Source of the DNA: JBFKQC01 sp041627895 | GTDB taxonomy: Bacteria > Pseudomonadota > Alphaproteobacteria > Rhodobacterales > Rhodobacteraceae | Assembly (NCBI GenBank): GCA_041627895.1 | Contig: JBFKQC010000068.1 | Coordinates: 1-20,514, forward strand | DNA: 20,514 bases | Reading direction: 5' to 3' | Part shown: positions 7,271-15,137 of the stretch, in pieces | Numbering within the stretch: the stretch's first letter is position 1 | Layout of the letters: each line of letters starts with the position of its first letter | Notes under the pieces: model-generated | Databases searched by the model: none | What the model was told of the DNA's origin: nothing | The model's input: the letters and a program-made list of their open reading frames with translations, nothing else | Translations under genes and position numbers: made by a program

Positions 7271-8188
7271 GTGTCGCTGGTCCTGATCGTCGAGCAGGTC
7301 CTGAACGGGCTGCAATACGGCGTCATGCTGTTCCTGATGGCGGCGGGCCTGACGCTGATCTTCGGGGTGATGGGGCTGATCAACCTGGCGCATGGCTCGC
7401 TTTACATGATCGGCGCCTTCGCCGCGGCGGCGGTGGCGGCGGCGACCGGATCGTTCCTGCTGGCGCTGGCGGCGAGTCTTGCCGCCGCGGCGGCGGCGGG
7501 CGCGCTGGTCGAGATCGTGGTGATCCGGCGGCTTTATGCGCGCGACCACCTGGACCAGGTGCTGGCGACCTTTGCGCTGATCCTGGTCTTCTCCGAGGGC
7601 ACCCGCTGGGTGTTCGGCTCGTTCCCGCTGTTTCTCGACGTGCCCGCGGCGCTGGCGGGACCCGTCGCGCTGCCGGGCGGCATATTGTACCCGGCCTACC
7701 GGCTGTTGCTGATCGGAATCGGGCTGGCGGTCGCGGCGGGCCTGTTCTGGCTGATCGGGCGGACGCGGGTCGGCATCCGGATTCGCGCGGGCGAGGCGGA
7801 CCGCGAGATGATCGCGGCGCTGGGGGTCGATATCGGGCGGCTCTACACGCTGGTCTTCGCGCTCGGCGCCGCGCTCGCCGGGCTGGCCGGGGCGCTGGTG
7901 GGCGCGATCCAGTCGGTGCAGGTCGGCATGGGCGAACCGATCCTGATCCTGGCATTCGTGGTGATCGTGATCGGCGGCATCGGCTCGATCAGGGGCGCGC
8001 TCGTGGGCGCGCTGCTGGTCGGGCTGACGGATACGCTGGGGCGGTTCCTGCTGCCACTGGCATTCGGCCTTCTGATGGACCCGGCGGGCGCCACCGCCGT
8101 CGGATCGGCGCTGGCGTCGATGGCGATCTACGTGGTGATGGCGGGCGTGCTGATCTGGCGGCCGACCGGGCTGTACGGGAGCGCCTGA
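7271..8188 (+). CDS. livH: ABC transporter permease, LivH type
   Basis: The 305-aa integral membrane protein starts at GTG 7271 with AGGAG about six bases upstream. The N-terminus has the LivH signature LNGLQYGVMLFLMAAGLTLI, followed by FGVMGLINLAHGSLYMIGAF, which is diagnostic of the family. The conserved cytoplasmic coupling segment is at RTRVGIRIRAGEADREMIAA. The end reads MAGVLIWRPTGLYGS, as in most LivH proteins. Eight or so hydrophobic segments are visible. It forms the translocation pore together with LivM. It is followed after one base by livM, so the two are translationally coupled. Confidence 0.93.
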   Translation: MSLVLIVEQVLNGLQYGVMLFLMAAGLTLIFGVMGLINLAHGSLYMIGAFAAAAVAAATGSFLLALAASLAAAAAAGALVEIVVIRRLYARDHLDQVLATFALILVFSEGTRWVFGSFPLFLDVPAALAGPVALPGGILYPAYRLLLIGIGLAVAAGLFWLIGRTRVGIRIRAGEADREMIAALGVDIGRLYTLVFALGAALAGLAGALVGAIQSVQVGMGEPILILAFVVIVIGGIGSIRGALVGALLVGLTDTLGRFLLPLAFGLLMDPAGATAVGSALASMAIYVVMAGVLIWRPTGLYGSA

Positions 8189-8189
8189 G

Positions 8190-9164
8190 ATGCGCCGCGA
8201 GGACTGGCTGACGCTCGCGCTGCTGGCCGGTCTCGGCGCGGTGGGGCTGGCGGCCTGGGCGGCGGGCGAGCCGTTCACGGTGACGCTGGCGACCCGCGCG
8301 GCGATCCTGGCGCTCGCCGGCGTCGGGCTGAACATCGCGCTGGGGCTCGGCGGCATGGTCAGCCTCGGCCACGCGGTGTTCTTCGGGATCGGCGGCTACG
8401 CGATGGGAATCCTCGCGAGCCATGCGCAAAGCTTCACGCCGCTGCTGACCGCCCCGGTGCCGATCGCGGGCACGCAGTCGATGCCGGTGATCTGGGTCGT
8501 CGCGGTGCTGGCCGGCGCGCTGGCGGCCTTGGCGATCGGGGCGCTGAGCCTCAGGACGTCCGGCGTCTACTTCATCATGATCACGCTCGCCTTCGGGCAG
8601 ATGTTCTTCTATTTCGCGATCTCCTGGCCCGCCTATGGCGGCGAGGACGGGCTGTCGATCTATGTCCGCAACGGCTTTCCCGGCTTGAACACGCTGGACC
8701 CGATCCAGTTCTTCGCGATCGCCTACGCGCTGCTCGTCGTCGTCGTGGCGTTTGCCGGGCGGCTCGCCGCATCGCCGCTGGGCCTGGCGCTGGACGCGGC
8801 GCGCCAGAACCCAGAGCGGGTGCGCGCGGTCGGCATCGACGCCTACCGGGTCCGGCTTGCGGGCTTCGTGATCTCGGGCGCGGTCACGGCCCTGGCCGGG
8901 GCGCTTTTCGCCGATCTCAACCGCTTCGTCAGCCCGGCGATGTTCAGCTGGCAGACCAGCGGAGAAATCATGATCTTCGTGATCCTCGGCGGCGTCGGCC
9001 GGCTTGCCGGCCCGGTCGCGGGAGCGGCGCTGTTCGTGTTCCTGGAACACTGGCTGGGCGGGCTGAGCGAGTTCTGGCTGATCTACCTGGGCGCGCTGCT
9101 GCTAGGCATCGTGTTGTTCGCGCGCGGCGGGCTGATCGGGCTGGTCGCGGGGGCGCGGCGATGA
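8190..9164 (+). CDS. livM: ABC transporter permease, LivM type
   Basis: The 324-aa polytopic membrane protein begins at ATG 8190, one base after the livH stop. Family hallmarks are LNIALGLGGMVSLGHAVFFG near 45-65, LRTSGVYFIMITLAFGQMFF near 118-140, and the coupling-helix region PLGLALDAARQNPERVRAVG followed by IDAYRVRLAGFVISG. It pairs with LivH to form the membrane channel of the importer. Its stop overlaps the livG start by four bases (ATGA at 9161-9164). Length and topology are normal for the family and nothing is missing. Confidence 0.93.
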   Translation: MRREDWLTLALLAGLGAVGLAAWAAGEPFTVTLATRAAILALAGVGLNIALGLGGMVSLGHAVFFGIGGYAMGILASHAQSFTPLLTAPVPIAGTQSMPVIWVVAVLAGALAALAIGALSLRTSGVYFIMITLAFGQMFFYFAISWPAYGGEDGLSIYVRNGFPGLNTLDPIQFFAIAYALLVVVVAFAGRLAASPLGLALDAARQNPERVRAVGIDAYRVRLAGFVISGAVTALAGALFADLNRFVSPAMFSWQTSGEIMIFVILGGVGRLAGPVAGAALFVFLEHWLGGLSEFWLIYLGALLLGIVLFARGGLIGLVAGARR

Positions 9165-9903
9165 GCGCCGTGCTGGCGGTCGAGGGCCTGTCAAGGCGGT
9201 TCGGCGCGCTCAGCGCCTGCGAGGACGTGTCGCTGACGCTTCAACCTGGGGAAATCCACGCGCTGATCGGGCCGAACGGCGCCGGCAAGTCGACGCTGAT
9301 CGCGATGATCGCCGGCAGCCTGGCGCCGGATGCGGGGCGCATCCTTCTTGGCGGCGCCGACGTGACGCCCGAGGCAAGCGTGGCGCGGGCGCGGCGCGGG
9401 CTGGCGCGGACCTTCCAGATCTCGTCGCTGGCGATGCAGGCGACGGTGCTGGAAAACGCCATGCTGGGCGCGCTGGGGCGGCGGGGCGGCGTGTTCCGGC
9501 CGTTCCGCCGGGTCGCGCGCGACGCCGGCCTCTGCCGCGCGGCCGAAGCGGCGCTGGCGCGCGTCGGGCTGGCGGATCATGCCGGCCGGGTGACGGCAGA
9601 GCTTTCGCACGGCCAGCGGCGGCAACTGGAAGTGGCGGTTGCACTGACGCTGAAGCCGCGCGCCTTTCTGATGGACGAGCCGATGGCGGGGCTCGGTGCG
9701 GAGGGCTCGCGCGCGATGACGGCGCTGCTGGACGGGCTGCGCCGAGAGGCGCCGATCCTCTTGGTCGAGCATGACATGGACGCGGTTTTCGCGCTGGCCG
9801 ACCGGATCACGGTGCTGGATTACGGCCGCGTCATCGCCAGCGGCACACGAGCCGAGATCCGCGCACATCCCGCGGTGCGCGCCGCCTATCTGGGAGCGGA
9901 GGC

Positions 9904-9907
<4 letters not shown>
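9161..9907 (+). CDS. livG: ABC transporter ATP-binding protein, LivG type
   Basis: The 248-aa cytoplasmic ATPase has Walker A GPNGAGKST at about 38-46, the Q-loop region in FQISSLAMQATVLENAMLGA, the signature LSHGQRRQLEVAVAL, Walker B AFLMDEPMAGL and the switch histidine in LLVEHDMDAVF. All catalytic motifs are intact. The pattern MDEPMAGLG and the C-terminal DYGRVIASGTRAEIRAHP place it with LivG rather than LivF. It energises import through LivH/LivM together with LivF. The start ATG overlaps the livM stop and the stop overlaps the GTG of livF, both by four bases, which shows tight translational coupling. Confidence 0.93.
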
Positions 9908-10593
<686 letters not shown>

Positions 10594-10610
10594 CCGGGCG
10601 GGGGACCGGC

Positions 10611-10645
10611 AAGCAATGAGATCAGTTGCTTACGCTTATGATCTC
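10611..10645. repeat. Two interleaved inverted repeats after livF
   Basis: Pair A is AAGCAA (10611-10616) with TTGCTT (10626-10631). Pair B is GAGATCA (10618-10624) with TGATCTC (10639-10645). The arms are ordered A-B-A'-B', the layout of an H-type pseudoknot or of two mutually exclusive hairpins. The segment sits where GC content drops, 18 bases after the livF stop and about 70 bases upstream of the methyltransferase start. It may be a terminator/leader switch, an operator, or a recombination scar. No direct target-site duplication was seen. Confidence 0.4.
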
Positions 10646-10715
10646 GTCCGTCGCGGGTTGTTCAAAATCCCAGTCGGTGCTAGAGAATTCCGGCGCGGCG
10701 CAGAGTAGATACGAC

Positions 10716-11402
10716 ATGAAAAATTCTTACAGCGTTGACGATCTGCTCGATATGGTCGACCTCAAGGCGTGGCGAAAGCTCGAGAATGCACTCTCGTCAA
10801 AGCTGAAAGATGTCCCGCAGGATGGGACGCGGGATACAATGTTCCGCCTGGAAAGGAATTACTCGAAGTATTTCGACCTCGAGCAGTGGCTGCAGTATCA
10901 TCGCCGCCACGCACGGCAAATGCATTTGCACCAGGAAGATCGCCCGCTGCGTATACTTGATCTCGGTTGCGGCGCCGGGATTTTCCTGTTCGTTTGCAAA
11001 GCGTACGGGCATTCGGGCGTCGGCCTCGACGTGGATTCCGAGATGTACAAGAAGATGGCAAGCATCCTGGGCGTCGAGTACGTCCCCAAGCTTATAGAGC
11101 CGATGGTGCCGCTTGAAGATCGCTTCGAGGGATTCGACTGGATTTCGGCAATTGCAATTAAATTCGACCGGCTCGATTTCGCCAACCTGAAGGCGATTTC
11201 CTGGACGCTCGATGAATGGAAGTTTCTACTTGGCGACTTGGCCAACCGCTTGAATCAGGGCGGCAAGCTCTATGTCAAACCGAACCTCTTCGCGCCGGAT
11301 CAACTGTTCGAGGATCCCGCGATCACGGACTACTTGGACGAGCTCTCGCTCGTCCGGACCCCGACGAACGAGTTCATCATTCCGCGCGAAGCCATTCTCT
11401 GA
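10716..11402 (+). CDS. Small class I SAM-dependent methyltransferase, probably acquired
   Basis: From ATG 10716 the protein has 228 aa. Motif I is RILDLGCGAG at 79-88 and the acidic SAM-ribose residue is in GVGLDVD at about 101-107. A late strand reads GGKLYVKPN, so a Rossmann-fold methyltransferase is clear. The N-terminal 75 residues are charged and helical and do not identify the substrate. The frame is open upstream to ATG 10638 and TTG 10626, but that stretch has no good ribosome site; the site before 10716 is weak too. Two 60-base lines counted by eye inside the gene (from 10981 and from 11041) are 58% and 52% G+C, far below the adjacent liv genes, which suggests horizontal acquisition. 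It converges on a second methyltransferase gene 12 bases away. Sugar or glycan methylation would suit the context but is not shown. Confidence 0.75.
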   Translation: MKNSYSVDDLLDMVDLKAWRKLENALSSKLKDVPQDGTRDTMFRLERNYSKYFDLEQWLQYHRRHARQMHLHQEDRPLRILDLGCGAGIFLFVCKAYGHSGVGLDVDSEMYKKMASILGVEYVPKLIEPMVPLEDRFEGFDWISAIAIKFDRLDFANLKAISWTLDEWKFLLGDLANRLNQGGKLYVKPNLFAPDQLFEDPAITDYLDELSLVRTPTNEFIIPREAIL

Positions 11403-11414
11403 CCTGCCGCCTTC

Positions 11415-13184
11415 TCAGCCGCGCACCCGTGCGACGCAAAGCAGGTTCTGGGTCTCGAAATCGCGGTCGGTCAGGTTGGGATAGCGTTTCCGTATCTTGT
11501 CGGTCAGCCGGCCCAGCCCGGTTTCGGGGCGCGAGGGGATTTCCTCGGCGGTCTCGATCTCGAAATACTTCTCGGTCAGTTCGATGATCTCGTCGAGCCT
11601 GATGCGGTTCAGACCGCGGGCGATGTAGTGCTCCGGCGCGGGGTCGTATTCGACATGCCCCCAGTCCAGCATCTCGGCCTGCGACGGGTCGGACGGGTCG
11701 ATGGCCGACACGGTCTTGGGCGGCAAATGATGCCCGTTCCAGGCGTAGAAGTTGTGGTGGTTGTAAAGCAGCACGCCGCCGGGGCGCAGCCGCTTGGCGA
11801 TGTCGGCGAAAATGCCCTCGATCCCGTGCAGGTGCTCGGTCACGTTGTGCAGCGTGGCGATGTCGAAAGCGCGCGCCGGATCGTAGTCGCCGATCGGGGT
11901 CGGGCTGATGTTCCAGGGCTCGATACGGTCCGATATCTCGTTCGGGGACCAGCCGAAGCCCATCTTGTTGCGCTGCGTCAGGTTCTTCACCCGGTCGGCG
12001 TCGGGTTTCACGATCGGGTCCATCCCGACATAGGATTTCGCGCCGGCGGTCAGATAACCAAGCCCGTGCAGCCCGGGACCGCAGCCGATATCCAGCACGT
12101 CGCGCCCGCGCACATGGTCGCGTACCTTGCTCGGCCAGTTCATGTAGCCGAACTCGTAGGCGCGCACCAGGATTTCGGGGCAGAACGCCCTGCCCCGCCA
12201 CGGCTTGTCGGCATTGTTCAGCCAGAACGCCTTGAGCGTCATCGCCGAGCTTCCGTGGAAATGGGTCATCGGACGGCGATACGACGCCTTGTCGTTGTGC
12301 AGCGCGAGGATTTCCGAGAACGTGCCGAACTGGTCGGGGTTCGCCTCGCGCGCGCGGCCCAGTTCGGGCTCGAGCTTGTCCCAGGCGACCTTCAGCTCGC
12401 GGTCCGGCTTCATCGAGGCGAGGATTTCGTAGGCCTGCTGCCAGCGCCCCGCATTGACCTCTTTCACGATCCTGGCCAGCTGGAACGGCCCCTTTCCCGC
12501 CAGTGCGCTCGGCCCGGCGGCGGGCCCGCTTTCCCGCGCTTCCAGCGGAACCTCGGCGAAATCGGCGATGTTCTCGCCGCGGCGAAGCACGATGATGTTC
12601 GATTTCGGATGGGTCCGGCGCGAATCGACCTCGAACACGCCGTGGCGCACGAGATTGTCGATGTATCCGAGCATTTCCCCGAATTTCGGGTTCGTTCCGT
12701 TCTTTACGGCAACAATCCCGTCTTTCCGAAGCGCGCCGTGCACCGCCCTCAGGCAGACCTGAAGCGCCGCCGCGTCCTTCGGCGAGTCGATGACGCACAG
12801 GCTGATTTCGCCCGACGTCCACTCGAAATCCTGAAAGTCGGTCTCGTGGTATGTCGCGCTCAGCCCCTGGCTTGCGAGGATGTCATGCAAGGCGGGCCGA
12901 AAGCTGTCCCCCGGCGCGACCAGACCGGGCACGCGCCGGTCGTGGTCCGCGGTCCAGACGAAGTTGTCGACTACGTGCAGATCGGCCTTTTCGGCAAGCT
13001 TGATGCTGAATGCCCCCAGCCAGGGCCCGAATTCGACGACCTTGTCGGTCGCGGCGAGGCCCTCGGCGATGGATTCGATGAATTCGACATCGAATGCGCC
13101 GACCATGCGCGGCGGATTGGCGCTGTCGGCGATCGGGTTCTTGGCTTTGGCGGATTTGCTCGGCATCGAATTCGGACTGGTCAC
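11415..13184 (-). CDS. Two-domain SAM-dependent methyltransferase-like protein
   Basis: The protein is 589 aa from GTG 13184 (583 aa from ATG 13166; neither start has a good ribosome site). Residues about 28-203 resemble a class I methyltransferase fold with the motif-I-like VVEFGPWLGAFSIKLAEKAD and a VIDSPKDAAALQVCLRAVHG segment; the glycine-rich loop is altered, so this half may not bind SAM normally. A helical linker (about 230-345) follows. The C-terminal half (about 355-580) is a full methyltransferase: DVLDIGCGPG at 362-371, VGMDPI at 386-391, FDIATLHNVTEHL at 440-452 and RLRPGGVLLYNHHNFYAWNG at 465-484. The protein is cytoplasmic, with no signal peptide. The nearby glycosyltransferases suggest a role in sugar or glycan biosynthesis, but the substrate is unknown. 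It is divergent from the secreted Sel1 protein gene. Confidence 0.8.
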   Translation of the reverse strand: MTSPNSMPSKSAKAKNPIADSANPPRMVGAFDVEFIESIAEGLAATDKVVEFGPWLGAFSIKLAEKADLHVVDNFVWTADHDRRVPGLVAPGDSFRPALHDILASQGLSATYHETDFQDFEWTSGEISLCVIDSPKDAAALQVCLRAVHGALRKDGIVAVKNGTNPKFGEMLGYIDNLVRHGVFEVDSRRTHPKSNIIVLRRGENIADFAEVPLEARESGPAAGPSALAGKGPFQLARIVKEVNAGRWQQAYEILASMKPDRELKVAWDKLEPELGRAREANPDQFGTFSEILALHNDKASYRRPMTHFHGSSAMTLKAFWLNNADKPWRGRAFCPEILVRAYEFGYMNWPSKVRDHVRGRDVLDIGCGPGLHGLGYLTAGAKSYVGMDPIVKPDADRVKNLTQRNKMGFGWSPNEISDRIEPWNISPTPIGDYDPARAFDIATLHNVTEHLHGIEGIFADIAKRLRPGGVLLYNHHNFYAWNGHHLPPKTVSAIDPSDPSQAEMLDWGHVEYDPAPEHYIARGLNRIRLDEIIELTEKYFEIETAEEIPSRPETGLGRLTDKIRKRYPNLTDRDFETQNLLCVARVRG

Positions 13185-13331
13185 CGGGGTTTGGCGCGCG
13201 GCGCGACGATAGCCCAGCGCCCAATGAGGAACAAGCCTCGGGCACGGGCGCGTCCGGCCAGCGGCCGGGCCGGCCCGCCGCCACCACCCGCAGGACCGTG
13301 CCGACCCTGCCCGGGATCGTGGGAAAATCCT

Positions 13332-13365
13332 TTGAAAATCGGTCTTTAGAATGCTAGAAATCGGT
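13332..13365 (+). promoter_or_regulatory. Candidate promoter with an embedded 22-bp-spaced direct repeat
   Basis: TTGAAA (13332-13337) and TAGAAA (13355-13360) match the sigma-70-type -35 and -10 boxes at 5 of 6 and 4 of 6 positions with 17-bp spacing, about 90 bases upstream of the Sel1 gene. Overlapping them, AAATCGGT occurs at 13336-13343 and again at 13358-13365, offset by 22 bp (two helical turns), as expected for a protein binding twice on the same DNA face. The stretch is A+T-rich compared with its surroundings. The rest of the 13185-13451 spacer is GC-rich, with only a short hairpin near 13254-13268. Confidence 0.45.
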
Positions 13366-13451
13366 GTCGCCCCTTGGATAAGTCCGGCGTGTCGGGGCGA
13401 AGTGGTGTGCAGGGTCTTTCATGGTCCCTCGAGCTTGAAACGGAGGGAAAT

Positions 13452-14999
13452 ATGCGCGTTCGGTTTCTGATCACGGCAATCCTGGCATTGACGTTGTTGT
13501 GGCCCGCGGCATGGCCGGCGGGTGCGCAGTCGGCCACGGAGAACCACGCCGCCGGCAGCGACGAGACGGATCCGGAAACGCTGGAGCTGTTCCAGCGGGC
13601 CGAGACGTTGCGATACGGCGTCGACGTCCCCCGCGACGCGGACGAAAGCATCAGGCTGCACGGGATGCTGGCGGACCGAGGCTATGCGCCCTCGATGTTC
13701 CGGCTCGGCGAGTTTTACTATTGGGGGCGCGATATCCCCGGCGACACCGAACGGGCGGTCGAGCTGTTCCAGGGGGCCGCGGACAAGGGATACGACCTTG
13801 CGCTGACCTATCTGGGACGGGCGCTGAGCGATCTCGGCAGGACCGAAGAAGCGCTCGCCGCCTACGAACGCGCGGTCGAGTTGGGCGCGCGCGACGCGGA
13901 CCTGCGGTTCGCCATCGCCAATCTCAGAGGCGATTTCGGGGATCGCTCGGACATCGAGGGCGGCTTTGCCGAAACCGCGCAGTTCGCGGGCGACGGTGAA
14001 ACCCAGGCCCAGCTGGCCCTGGCGGATGCCTATCGTTACGGGCGGGGAACCGACCCCGATCCGGCGAAAAGCTATGACCTGGTCAAGCAGGTCGCCGACG
14101 GCAACAACCCCTATGCGGTGCGGCTGCTCGGCCAGTACATCGAGGACGGTATCGGCACGCCGGCCGATCTCGACGCCGCAATCGCGGCCTACCGGCGGTC
14201 CATCGACCTCGGCCACGATTATGGCTGGGTCCGGCTGGGCCTGGCGCAGATCAAGGCCGGACGGCTGGGCGAGGCCCAGGCCGCGCTTGAGAAGGCGGCC
14301 GAGCTTGGGGCGTTCTCTGCCGAGCTGACGCTGGCGAAGGCGCATTACGAGGGCGATTTCGGCGACGCCTCGAAGAAATCCTTCGGCGCGAGCGAAATCG
14401 TCAGGCTGGCCGAGGCCGGCGACGTCGCGGCGGGGCGCGCCCTGCTGCTGTATCACGAGCGCCGTTCGCGCCGGCTGAACGAGGCCGACCTCGATCTGGT
14501 CCTCGCCAACATGACCTCGGCGATGGAAAAGGGCGATCCGTGGGCGACCGAGGCCCTGCTGCGGTTCTATCGCAATCTTCGCTGGCTGATCCCGAACGCC
14601 GACGCCAGGCGCGCCGAAATCTTCGAGCGGTTCGGCAACCAGCTTCGCAAGGCAAGGTACGTGCCCGAAGAGCTGTGGCTGGCCTACGACCGGAACCGGC
14701 CCCGCACGTCGCGCCGGGTGATGGCCGACATCGTGCAGGACTACGAGGGCGAGGATTTCTATTACGGGATGCTCGAACTGCTGTTCATCGACCGCAATGC
14801 CTATACCTACATGGTTCAGCGCGAGTTGAAGAACGCCGGCTTCTACAGGGGGCCGGTCCACGGCACGATGACGCGCAATACGGTGCGCTCGGTGCTGCGG
14901 TTCTGCAGGGAACTCGGGGTCTATGGCGACTGCGTGCACGGGCCGCTTTTGTATTCCAACGCCAAGCTGGTCGTGGATGGCCTGACGCGGCGGCGCTGA
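13452..14999 (+). CDS. Secreted Sel1/TPR-repeat protein with C-terminal peptidoglycan-binding-like domain
   Basis: ATG 13452 has GGAGGG just upstream and opens a signal peptide (MRVRFLITAILALTLLWPAA, cleavage near AGA/QS). The 515-aa product is therefore periplasmic or exported. From about residue 50 there are Sel1-type helical repeats, for example RGYAPSMFRLGEFYYWGRDI, KGYDLALTYLGRAL, AQLALADAYRYGRGTDPDP and YAVRLLGQYIEDGIGTPADL. Such solenoids act as scaffolds in the periplasm; AlgK of alginate export is a known case. The last ~60 residues (MVQRELKNAGFYRGPVHGTM, then RNTVRSVLRFCRELGVYGDC) look like a peptidoglycan-binding module. No lipobox is visible. A strong hairpin follows the stop by 26 bases. 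A scaffold for the neighbouring glycan genes is a reasonable guess, not a demonstrated role. Confidence 0.8.
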   Translation: MRVRFLITAILALTLLWPAAWPAGAQSATENHAAGSDETDPETLELFQRAETLRYGVDVPRDADESIRLHGMLADRGYAPSMFRLGEFYYWGRDIPGDTERAVELFQGAADKGYDLALTYLGRALSDLGRTEEALAAYERAVELGARDADLRFAIANLRGDFGDRSDIEGGFAETAQFAGDGETQAQLALADAYRYGRGTDPDPAKSYDLVKQVADGNNPYAVRLLGQYIEDGIGTPADLDAAIAAYRRSIDLGHDYGWVRLGLAQIKAGRLGEAQAALEKAAELGAFSAELTLAKAHYEGDFGDASKKSFGASEIVRLAEAGDVAAGRALLLYHERRSRRLNEADLDLVLANMTSAMEKGDPWATEALLRFYRNLRWLIPNADARRAEIFERFGNQLRKARYVPEELWLAYDRNRPRTSRRVMADIVQDYEGEDFYYGMLELLFIDRNAYTYMVQRELKNAGFYRGPVHGTMTRNTVRSVLRFCRELGVYGDCVHGPLLYSNAKLVVDGLTRRR

Positions 15000-15024
15000 A
15001 CCGCGCCTGCCCGGCGCCGCCACC

Positions 15025-15055
15025 CGATGCCGGGCAAGCCAACGCCCCGGCATCG
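15025..15055 (+). terminator. Candidate terminator after the Sel1-repeat gene
   Basis: CGATGCCGGG (15025-15034) is perfectly complementary to CCCGGCATCG (15046-15055) with an 11-base loop, starting 26 bases after the stop at 14999. T-rich sequence (CTTGTTTGTTG near 15071-15081) lies further downstream rather than directly after the stem. It probably separates the Sel1 gene from the glycosyltransferase operon, whose promoter would have to lie in 15056-15137. Confidence 0.55.
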
Positions 15056-15137
15056 CTTGCAAACTTGCATCTTGTTTGTTGTCGATCCGGGACCCATCGG
15101 ATAAGACACGGGCAGGGCAGAGGCTGGGTTTTGATGA

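Noticed and set aside
10626..10715. An N-terminal extension of the small methyltransferase from TTG 10626 or ATG 10638
   Set aside because: The frame is open, but the peptide has no methyltransferase character, begins inside the inverted repeats and lacks a ribosome site. ATG 10716 is preferred.
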